Assembly (NCBI GenBank): GCA_018398765.1
Contig: JAHBMJ010001708.1
Location: 1-25,874, forward strand
Length of the DNA stretch: 25,874 nucleotides
Direction: 5' to 3'
Source of the DNA: Chromera velia
Lineage: Eukaryota > Sar > Chromeraceae
The notes below the pieces were generated by a model. It did no database searches. It was not told where the DNA came from and was given only the letters and a program-made list of their open reading frames with translations. Positions 18,241-25,874 of the stretch are shown here, in pieces (the first letter of the stretch is position 1; every line of letters starts with the position of its first letter). A program made the position numbers and the translations under genes.

Positions 18241-19785
18241 GCGATCCCCACTCCCTCCCTCCCTCCCTTCCACCCCTGCAGCCCGCCCTCCCGCCCCGCA
18301 CAACCCCAACAATGGAGTCATGCAACCATGCAGCATGCAGTCAATCAGTCGATCGTCAAGTTGGCGGTTGATTGATCAATGGGGGATCTCATCTCCTCAT
18401 CAAAATGCCTTCCCTGCATTGGACCGACCAACCAACCAAGTAACGAGTCATCCATCAATTTGAAAAGGCAGACCCCCCAAAAGAAACTCATCTCACCTCC
18501 AGGTGAGTGAGTGGAAACGATCGGCGCCTCTTCATCGAAAAACTTCAATTGAGTTGCCCTCAAATGAGAGCTAGGAAAAGAGGTTCTTCATTTAACCTAG
18601 CTGTGGTTGACTGACTGACTGACTGACTGCATGAGGGAGGGGAGGGACACGGAAGAGGAAACGAACAAATCGGCGGGGCCGTATGGATGGATGCATCACG
18701 CGGTTCGTTCGTTCGTTCCTTCCTTCGTCCGTTCGGTTCAGACAGCTTTGTCGACTCGAACGGACGCATGCCTGCCTGCCTGTGTGTATACCTTTGTCGG
18801 TCTCATGCCGCCAAGAATGTTTTTTCATGAACAAGTTCTTAGCTGCAGGCACTTCAGACAGGTTCAGAGGTCACCGCTCTTTCTTGACCCGTTTGATAAA
18901 AACAACTTGGAGGGGGAAAAAGAAAACGTCGTTATACAAAAACGTAAAGAAAGTCCGACGTTCGATGCCCCCTCTTGATGAAAGGAAGAGCTACAAAGAC
19001 ACCCGAGCTGAACTCAGTGAGCAAAAAAAGCAAAAAAAGGAGACAAGTGACAGCGAGTCACACTCTCACCCGTGCAAATCTTTCGAGCGAGACAGAGTGC
19101 ACGCGCTGCTCATACAGACAGAAAGACAAACCCATATCTGGTCATCGCCTGGATCGGATTCTTCAGGGGTGGCACGTCGACTCTGCTTGTTGCGGTTGCC
19201 GTCAGGGGTGATCCCCCTCAGGGGTGACATGCCGTCCCTCTCTCTGTTTCTCTGCCCCCGTGAGCATGGGCGACGACGTCTTTGTTCATGAAAGACGACA
19301 ATGTCATGCCTTCCCTCTTTCTGTCTCTCTGTCCGCGCAAAAAGGCACTCTTAGCGTGAACACGCACGCCCCCACCCCCACCTTTCCACGCCCTGAGCAG
19401 AGTAAAAACAAGGAGACATGCTCACGCACTCCCCTTCTTTCGAACAGCTCCCACCCCCCACCCCAAATCATGCGCACAACCCAAAAGCCTCAGAGCAAGT
19501 GAGTGCAAAGCATGAACGAAGAATGGATGGATGCAGGGCAGCAGCTAGCACGATGTACTGCAACGCCGATGCCGACGAGGGAGGCAAGGAAGGAGACCCG
19601 CGGGTCCGTTCCAGCCCATTCTGTTGGTGACTGCCTGGTTGGTTTTTTTTTATGCATACATACATGCATGTATATATACATATGATGAACGAACCAAAGA
19701 ACGACGCCAAAAATCTAATTCACCGGACCCGAAAGGAAGACCACACACCTGAATACTTGGATAGAGCGGCCGCGCAGACAGACAG

Positions 19786-19819
<34 letters not shown>

Positions 19820-20030
19820 TGGAAGAGAGCGCAGACCGTCAATAATCCAAGTCAAACAGGCGAAAAGAAGGGCTCCCTCCAGTAACCGGGGGAGACGCTA
19901 ACTGAAAGCGCCTTCAAGCACCAAGAGAAATGAACAAAAATAAGACGACAACACAAAAACCCCTCTGCCCGGCTCTGAAACTCAGCTAGGGAGGATGCAA
20001 GCAACTGCGATAAAGAAGGACATGGTCGAA
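18241..20030. other. Short-repeat-rich intergenic region; no gene recognised
   Basis: It contains (CCCT)n at 18,250-18,268, (GACT)n at 18,609-18,629, (GTTC)n at 18,702-18,720 and (GAAA)n at 19,787-19,820. The plus-strand frame at 18,683-19,291 (202 codons) has no recognisable domain and a repeat-like amino-acid mix, so I do not call it a gene. Confidence 0.4.
19787..19820. repeat. (GAAA)n microsatellite
   Basis: About eight perfect tandem GAAA units on the plus strand. Confidence 0.95.
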
Positions 20031-20155
20031 AGAGAGAGAGAGAGAGAGAAAGAAAGCTGAATATGGTCCATCCGAGAAAGACTTCTCCCTTCCCTCGAAG
20101 AACACGACTCGACTCAGTCAGTCAGGTAGAGGGAGGGAGGGAGGGAGGGAGCGAG
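20031..20155. repeat. (GA)n and (GGGA)n microsatellites
   Basis: A GAGA tract at 20,031-20,050 and GGGA units passing into GCGA at 20,130-20,158, separated by ordinary sequence. Confidence 0.85.
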
Positions 20156-20159
20156 CGAG

Positions 20160-21500
20160 AGCCGTTTCGTCCTCTCCCGCAAGAAAGAGCGAAGGAAAGG
20201 AGAGAAATCTTCCTGCAACGAATGAATGAACGAATCCAAAGCCGACCCTAGATTGGAAGGAAGAGATTGGCAGCCACCCTCAACCTCCCTCGCCCCTGTC
20301 TTCCGACTACTGTTCACTCTTATCCTGTCCCCGTTTGTCTGTCTCTTGTTTTTTTTTCGCCCCTATTCATTGGCTCTCTCTGTTTATTGGATGTGAGAAC
20401 AATAGGGAAGAGGAGACAAGACGGAGAAACTGAAATCTTCCTCCATCCATCCTCCTCCCCTCTTCGCTGTGTCTCTTCTTGCACTTTAGTATGCTGCTCC
20501 CAACCCCTTTTTTCTCTCGTTTCTTCTTTCCTTGCCGTCTTTCAGAGAAGGTTTCTTGTCTCTCTGTCCTCTATCTAAGCAAGCATGTCAGGAAAAACAT
20601 GCACCCTGCGGCAGGTCCGACCGACCTGTCTTCTTCGTTCGCGGCAAGGATGGATAGAAAGAAGTCTCTCCCGAGGGAGGTGCATCATCATCTGATCTGA
20701 TGAGATGAATCAGACTTTTCTTGTCTTGTCTTTTCTTTTCCCTTGGAGGAAGGTGTTGTTCAAATGAAACGCGCTCTCTCTCTCGAACGCCTATAGGATG
20801 GATGGGAGGAATAATGATCTCAACGCCGTAAGCAGCAGATGAAACAAAAGGTATGGGAGTTGAATGCATCGATGTGAGAATTCTTCGCAGGTGACTCAAA
20901 AAAGAAAAGGAGCGAAATAGGTTCTGTTCTGACGATCGAAATGGCGTCAGAAACGGACAGAGAAGAGAAGAGCGGTTGAGAAATGGAGAGAGGCTGACAG
21001 GCAGGCAAGCATAGAGGGAGGGAAGAAAAGAAAAGAGAAGAGGAGGCCAAAGAATCAGCACCGGCATCCACCCCACCGGCGTATCCCATTGAAGTCGCCT
21101 CACAGCACAGCAGTCTCTCTCTGGAACATCTATACATACATCCATTCTTCCTTCCCTCTTCTCTACCAACATACGCCTGCACACAGGCAGATCGAACAAA
21201 GACCAACCGACTTTTTGGAGTCCAATGCAAGACTATGCATGCGGCCTGCGATAGTGGTAGTTCCTTCCTGCAGATGGGCCCTTCGGAGCCTGCGTGCGTG
21301 CGTCAGTATACTGACTGACTAGAGGAAAAAAAAATAGTCTGAACTGAAGCTACAGGCATCGAGGTCCAGCCATTGCTGATCATTGGTAGGCACAAACCAC
21401 GCATAAATGCAAAATACCCTTAGCTCTCTCTCAGTCAGTCACTGACCTACCGCCCGCCCGCCCGGACCCCAACTCATCCCCACTCGACCCACCCACCCAC
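20160..21500. other. Intergenic stretch; no gene recognised
   Basis: Overlapping frames of up to 203 codons are open on both strands, but they are Ser/Leu/Pro-rich and carry no recognisable motif or convincing splice-bounded exon. A perfect 14-bp palindrome GTCAGTATACTGAC lies at 21,302-21,315. Confidence 0.4.
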
Positions 21501-21516
21501 GCACCAACCGATCAGA

Positions 21517-21848
21517 TCATTGTTTGAGAAGAGACTCGACGCTTCCTTTCTTCCCTTCCTTCTTTCTGTCTGGTCACCCAGACAGACCCACCAGCCGACT
21601 CTATTCTGTTCCATTCATTGTTTGAGAAGAGAAGGGAACAGAACAAAGAGAAGGAAAGAGAAGAAAGAGAGGGGAAGAAAACAACCACCGTGCCACAGCA
21701 GGGCCATGCATGAATGAACGAACTTCTTTCGCCCCACCGTTCAGTTCAGTTCAGTTCATTGTCTGAGAAGGGACCCCCCCACACCGACCGACTGACCCCC
21801 AAGTTTCAAACCGCCCCGTGCACGATTGGTTCATTGTTTGAGAGAGGA
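21517..21848 (+). repeat. Four dispersed copies of an 18-bp motif
   Basis: TCATTGTTTGAGAAGAGA occurs exactly at 21,517-21,534 and 21,615-21,632. A two-mismatch form occurs at 21,756-21,773, and a form with three or so changes at 21,831-21,848. All are in the same orientation, with spacings of 98, 141 and 75 bp. Each is followed by purine-rich sequence and preceded by an ACCGA/CAGTTCAG-type stretch. Confidence 0.8.
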
Positions 21849-21899
21849 AAGAAGAGAGCAGCACAGCTGTGGGGGGGGGGAATGCATTTTGAGATCTGT

Positions 21900-22250
21900 T
21901 CCTAACACGTCCGCCTTACTTTGGTCCTTCCATTCCTCTACGCAACACTGCAACACATCTGGCTACATTGCAACACTGTAGGTTCTACTCGATCAGTTTT
22001 TTGCGGTTCAGTCGTCCATCAGGACGAGTGCACTGCTGAATCCCCCCATCTCTTCCCCTTCACCGGAGTGGCCAGCGTGCCCCTGACGCACGCACTCGCT
22101 GCCCGTAGGTGGGCAACTTGCAGCCGAGCTCGGATTCGGCCACACACCTTCCCATACCCCTGCCCCTACTTCTCGCTTAAAAGTCCTGCACAAGAATGTG
22201 TTGGCTTCCTTGTGGAGTGTGCCATCGACCAGGCTCACTAGTGGGATGAA
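21900..22250. other. Microsatellite-free island, open on both strands; identity unknown
   Basis: About 340 bp of even composition. The plus strand has a 106-codon frame (21,921-22,241) and the minus strand a 76-codon frame (22,238-22,008) starting MSLVDGTLHKEANTF. Neither has a recognisable motif. It could be an exon on either strand. Confidence 0.2.
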
Positions 22251-22491
22251 CTGTGTGAATGAATGGATCCGTGAAACAAAAGAAAAGAGTGAGATTGTTC
22301 AGCGGCTGCATGCGAGGGGGAGACCCACCCCAACAAACTGCTTCTGAGGTTCTTTCTCTTTATGGTTTTCTTTCCTGTCGCACATTCATCACTTCCTCTC
22401 CTCTGTCCTCCCAAAGCGTTTTCCGCTTTTTTTTTTCCCTCTTTCAAATACGGGGGGGTGAATCTTCTCGCTCGTCGACCCACGCCCTGGC

Positions 22492-22588
22492 AGGCAGGCA
22501 GGCAGGCAAGGAGGCGACTGGACGGACGGACTGTCTTTGACAGACTCGCCGATCGATCGACCGCTTGTTAAGGTGGCTTGAAATGGAG

Positions 22589-22647
<59 letters not shown>

Positions 22648-22653
22648 GAGAGA
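22492..22653. repeat. (GGCA)n and (CA)n(GA)n microsatellites
   Basis: GGCA units at 22,492-22,510. A CA tract at 22,588-22,616 passes directly into a GA tract ending at 22,653. Confidence 0.9.
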
Positions 22654-22667
22654 AGATAAATATGCAG

Positions 22668-22743
22668 TACCCACGCATCGTGTTGTTGATTTCCCTCTTT
22701 TTGACACCTTCAAAAATGTACGCATAATTGAGAAACACGCAAG
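22668..22743 (+). other. Exon-like segment A, unidentified
   Basis: Bounded by ATATGCAG before and GTAGGT after; the acceptor form equals that of the proteasome introns. Within it the open frame reads PTHRVVDFPLFDTFKNVR and IIEKHA, which is balanced and protein-like. The opposite strand is also open. Neighbouring exons could not be established. Confidence 0.25.
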
Positions 22744-22977
22744 GTAGGTAGGTAGACCGATGACGACAGGCTCAGAGTGACCACAGCCGTCAACAACAAA
22801 CAGATAGATCTCGCAGTTGCACAGCACCTCGACGAGCTCGAAGGAAGGAAGGAAGAGGAGGGGCAGAGAAGAGGGAGGGAGGGGGAGTGTGACTGCATGC
22901 ATGCCAATCAGACAGGGGTTCAGAAACAAAAGGGGAGACAAGAGAGGGACGGAGGGAGAAGGGACACATTTATGCAG

Positions 22978-23028
22978 CATACGAACAAAAAACTTCGAAT
23001 CCGACTGAGAGACGAAAGAAATAGTATG
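22978..23028 (+). other. Exon-like segment C, unidentified
   Basis: Bounded by TTATGCAG before and GTAAGC after. Only one of the three frames is open, reading HTNKKLRIRLRDERNSM. Between this and segment A lies a further protein-like open stretch around 22,770-22,843 (RVTTAVNNKQIDLAVAQHLD) without clear splice sites. Possibly parts of one gene. Confidence 0.22.
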
Positions 23029-23029
23029 G

Positions 23030-23811
23030 TAAGCGAGTGGGAGGGAACAAGAACGGTTACCCACCAAGACCCGATTCTTTGTGGGCAGACAAAGAGACGG
23101 ACAGACAAACAGACAGATGAGGCAATTAAGTGACTCTGTGGATGATACATTTGATGAAGGAAGGATGGAGCAGCATGCGTGAATTTTAGGCTGTCCTGAA
23201 TCCGTGCGCTTCGGCTGACTGTCTCTATCGACGGGCTCTTTCAATTGAGTGCGTGTTCGTGTGTGTGGTGTTACGTACACGCTTGCTTAGAGCCTCAGCT
23301 TGCCGGTCGATCCTCCAGCTGCATGCATGGTACTTTCTTTTTCTTGCCTCCCTCCCTTTTGGTTTGTCTCCCGAAAAGGGAAACTTTTGCTTCGGCCAAC
23401 AACGACACGGCATGCATACAGATCAGCAAATATGTACCACAGTCCTTCAGTCAGTTCTTGATGTAGCTGTTGTCAGGTACAGCCCTGCAGGTCCATCAAC
23501 GATTGATTGATTGACTTCGAGTGTCAGGCACATGATTTCGATCTCTTCATTCATACATGCACCCATTTTGACGAACGGCTGTCTGTTTTGTTCCTACTGT
23601 CTGTCTGTCATTGATTCACTCATTCATTTTTACGAAGGCATGTCCTCTTTTTACGCCCCTCCCCCCCGCACGCCCTCTCCCCAAGAACCCAAACCAAGCG
23701 ATTTGAAGCTCCCCTTCAGCACGCACGCATACATACAAGGAAGGAAACAGATGCCCATGCAGCACCAAATCAATGCACGCCTAGGTGTCAGGACAATGCG
23801 GCAACGCACGC
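23030..23811. other. Intergenic or intronic stretch; no gene recognised
   Basis: One TGCATGCA lies at 23,320. A possible terminal exon (after ATACAG at 23,414-23,419, with 14 codons to TAG 23,463) reads ISKYVPQSFSQFLM but is too short to support alone. Confidence 0.3.
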
Positions 23812-24072
23812 AAAGAAAGAAAGAAAAAAAGAAAGAAAGAAAGAAGGAAGGAAGGAAGGAAGGAAGGAAGGAAAGAAAGAAAGAAAGAAAGAAAGAAAGA
23901 AAAGAAAGAAAGAAAGAAAGAAAGAAAGAAAAGAAAAGAAAAGAAAAGAAAGAAAAAAAGAAAGAAAGAAAGAAAGAAAGAAAGAAGGAAGGAAGGAAGG
24001 AAGGAAGGAAAGAAAGAAAGAAAGAAAGAAAGAAAAGAAAGAAAGAAAGAAAGAAAAGAAAAGAAAGAAAAA

Positions 24073-24103
<31 letters not shown>

Positions 24104-24176
24104 GAAAGAAGGAAGGAAGGAAAGAACGAACGGACGGACAGAAGGAAAGAAGGAAGGAAGGAAGGAAGGAAGGGAT
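23812..24176. repeat. (GAAA)n/(GGAA)n purine array with ~115-129-bp higher-order units
   Basis: About 365 bp of almost pure purine on the plus strand. Blocks of GAAA, GGAA and AAAAG alternate in the same order about three times. The landmark GAAAAAAAG recurs at 23,823, 23,952 and 24,067. Long Lys/Glu/Arg and Phe/Leu/Ser frames across it are artefacts. Confidence 0.97.
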
Positions 24177-25235
24177 AGTGCACGCCGACGAACGTCCTGC
24201 CAAAAAGGCGAATCGAAAGGAGGACAGAAAAGGAGAGAGAAGAGCGCGAGGCAAAAGGTCAACAAAGCAGACCCTCCCTCAAGGCCCCAAAAGAAAAGGG
24301 AAAGCAGGACAAGAAAGAAATGCATGGAGAGAGGGTGAGAGAAGGCCAAAAGCCCACCTGATTCCTTCCACCGACTCAGCGACCAGCCGGAAGGACTAGA
24401 GGAGAGGAGAGGACAGGAGATGCTTACATGAGCAGGACAGGGCAGGAAGGAGAAGCGACGGGTGGCGGAAGGAAGGAAGGAAATTGCAGTCTGTCTGGCT
24501 GCTGAGAATCTAAAGGGATGACAAAACGGTTTTTTCCAATTATTTGACCCCAGTCAGTGACATGAGTCAGAGGACAGGCCGTCCCTCCGTTTCTCCTCGT
24601 CTCGTTCCCGTCAGAAAGAAGAGAAGGTGATTCATGACTAGCGGACAAGTGAATCAATCAGAAGAGAAGCGAGGAGGCAGGAAGTGACAGATGGATACAC
24701 GGTCTTCTTCTTCTGTTCCCCATTTTCTTCCCTTCTGTCCGTTCACTCCAATTCTTTCTCTCTTTCTATTTTCAATGTCTTTCTCTTCGATTCTCTTTCA
24801 GCATCTTTCTTTCTTTTTTTCTTTGTTTGTTTGTTTTTGGAGGGAGGAGAACAAAGGGAAGGAGAAATCGAGAATATCTATCGAGACAGACTTTCTTTTT
24901 CTCTCCCTCCCTCCCTCCCTCCCTCCCTCCCTATCTCTCTCTCCCCCTTCTGGAATCTTCGGTTCTGTCCCTTTATTTTTTTTTCTTTTGTTTCTTCCAT
25001 CTTTCGCCGTGCACCAGCAATCGATCTGCTCTTCCGTTCCCTCTCTTCTTTTCGACTGCCCGTCTCTGCTCTCTCCCTCCTCTCTCTTGTTTTTTCCGTG
25101 ACACTGTGTCGGTGTGTGCAATTGCACCTTTTCCTGTTCTGTCCTGAGAGGAACTACACTGCGCTCGTGAGTTCACATCTTCGGTCAGACTGATTCGCGT
25201 CTTTGCGTCCAATGATCATGCATCCATTGAAAGGT
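24177..25235. other. Polypurine/polypyrimidine-rich stretch; no gene recognised
   Basis: It includes GGAA at 24,466-24,482, TTTC/TCTT-rich sequence at 24,700-24,830, and a (CCCT)n tract at 24,904-24,932. ORFs are Ser/Phe/Leu or Arg/Lys/Glu artefacts of composition. A donor-like AAAG/GTAAGC lies at 25,229-25,238. Confidence 0.4.
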
Positions 25236-25302
25236 AAGCGAAAGGAAGGAAAGAAGGAAGGAAGGCAGGAAGGAAGGAAGGCAGGAAGGAAGGAAGGCAG
25301 GC
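25236..25302. repeat. (GGAA)n/(GGCA)n microsatellite
   Basis: GGAA units with periodic GGCA replacements, about every 20 bp. Confidence 0.93.
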
Positions 25303-25874
25303 AAAGGTACGCATGAGTACGTATGTACGTACAGAGTACAAAGAAATCGACATAAGTATCAATAAGTGTCTGTCGCGACGCAAGCCTGGGAAACTATGTT
25401 TGGACAAACAATGACAACAAAAACGTCATGAAAGCCGGCTGGTTGCACTTATATCAGAGGGGAAAGGAGCAGAAAAATGGAATAGTTCAGGCGGACAAGG
25501 TAATTACCGAAGGAGAGACAACTACCAATCAAACCTGACTGACTAGATACCTGTTTGTAAGAAGGAAGGAAGGAAGGAAGCTTTCATTGGGACTGCGTGT
25601 GCGTGAGGAAGGATGGCGAACCGAAAAAGGTTCGAACGAAGAATACAAACAGAATCAAGGTAAAGCGGTGCTCCTAGGATCTTTTCTGTTTTCTTCTGTG
25701 TGAAAATTCTTATAAAGAGGAGTGAGTTCCTTCTCTGTTCTTTCTATGCTGTTGTTATGATACGCATATTAATTCATTCATGTATGCAATCATATATTCA
25801 GCCCCACACCCCGTAAATGCACCCGCATTGTAGTCTTCGTCCGACAACCCGACTCCCTCTCCCCCCCCCCCCCC
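25303..25874. other. Intergenic end of window, closing in poly-C
   Basis: No gene is recognised. A GGAA tract lies at 25,562-25,580. The last 14 bases or so are an unbroken C run, which may be a true repeat or the edge of an assembled contig. Confidence 0.4.

Noticed and set aside
18683-19291. 202-codon plus-strand frame as a gene
   Set aside because: No motif, amino-acid mix follows local repeats, and other frames in the region are equally open.
20588-21199. 203-codon minus-strand frame as a gene
   Set aside because: Ser/Leu/Pro-rich composition from pyrimidine-rich DNA, with no recognisable domain.
23511-24399. Frames of 131-275 codons rich in Lys/Glu/Arg or Phe/Leu/Ser
   Set aside because: They translate the GAAA/GGAA array and simply reflect the repeat.
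25861-25874. Poly-C end as a telomere or functional tract
   Set aside because: It is a plain homopolymer at the window edge with no telomeric unit; it may be an assembly limit.

Overview
This window is eukaryotic nuclear DNA. It holds one clearly recognisable intron-bearing gene, one large broken retroelement, and long tracts of microsatellite and repeat sequence. The gene encodes proteasome subunit beta type-2 (yeast beta4/Pre1 type), split into six exons with GT-AG introns. The divergence of that protein, the intron-rich layout, the abundant tetranucleotide repeats and an excess of the octamer TGCATGCA suggest an alveolate protist, perhaps a chromerid alga such as Chromera or a coccidian relative. 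The lineage is an inference: no rRNA or organelle marker is present to confirm it.

Layout. Positions 1-303 (minus strand) hold 101 open codons that run off the left edge and that I cannot assign. Positions 561-1010 are a (TG)n array. From 1.0 to 4.0 kb there is no convincing gene, but there are palindromic elements: a pair of ~54-bp inverted repeats about 1 kb apart (1883-1936 and 2901-2955), three consecutive GC-rich hairpins (3594-3729), and a 232-bp inverted-repeat-bounded element (3772-4003). From 4.3 to 5.25 kb are GA, TC and TG microsatellites.

From about 5.9 to 11.6 kb lies a plus-strand non-LTR-type retroelement. It has an upstream region that stays largely in one frame, an acidic, Ser/Gly-rich N-terminal ORF, a reverse transcriptase, a zinc-knuckle-like C-x-C...H...C motif and a C-terminal restriction-like (PD-(D/E)XK type) endonuclease. 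This copy is dead: it has several in-frame stops, frameshifts, and a Tyr in place of the first catalytic Asp of the RT active-site pair.

From 12,801 to 16,300 lies the proteasome gene, 191 codons in six exons. Two of its five introns (2 and 4) carry an imperfect copy of their own 3' splice site plus the start of the next exon, 89 and 91 bp upstream of the true acceptor. If spliced, either copy would shift the reading frame. All five acceptors read TGCAG and four of five donors begin GTC, an unusual local consensus.

From 16.3 kb to the end I find no gene I can name. There are many (GGAA)n, (GAAA)n, (CCCT)n, (CA)n and (GA)n tracts, TGCATGCA sites, a dispersed 18-bp motif present four times at 21.5-21.85 kb, two short exon-like segments near 22.7-23.0 kb, and a 360-bp higher-order purine repeat at 23.8-24.18 kb. 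The window ends in a poly-C run.
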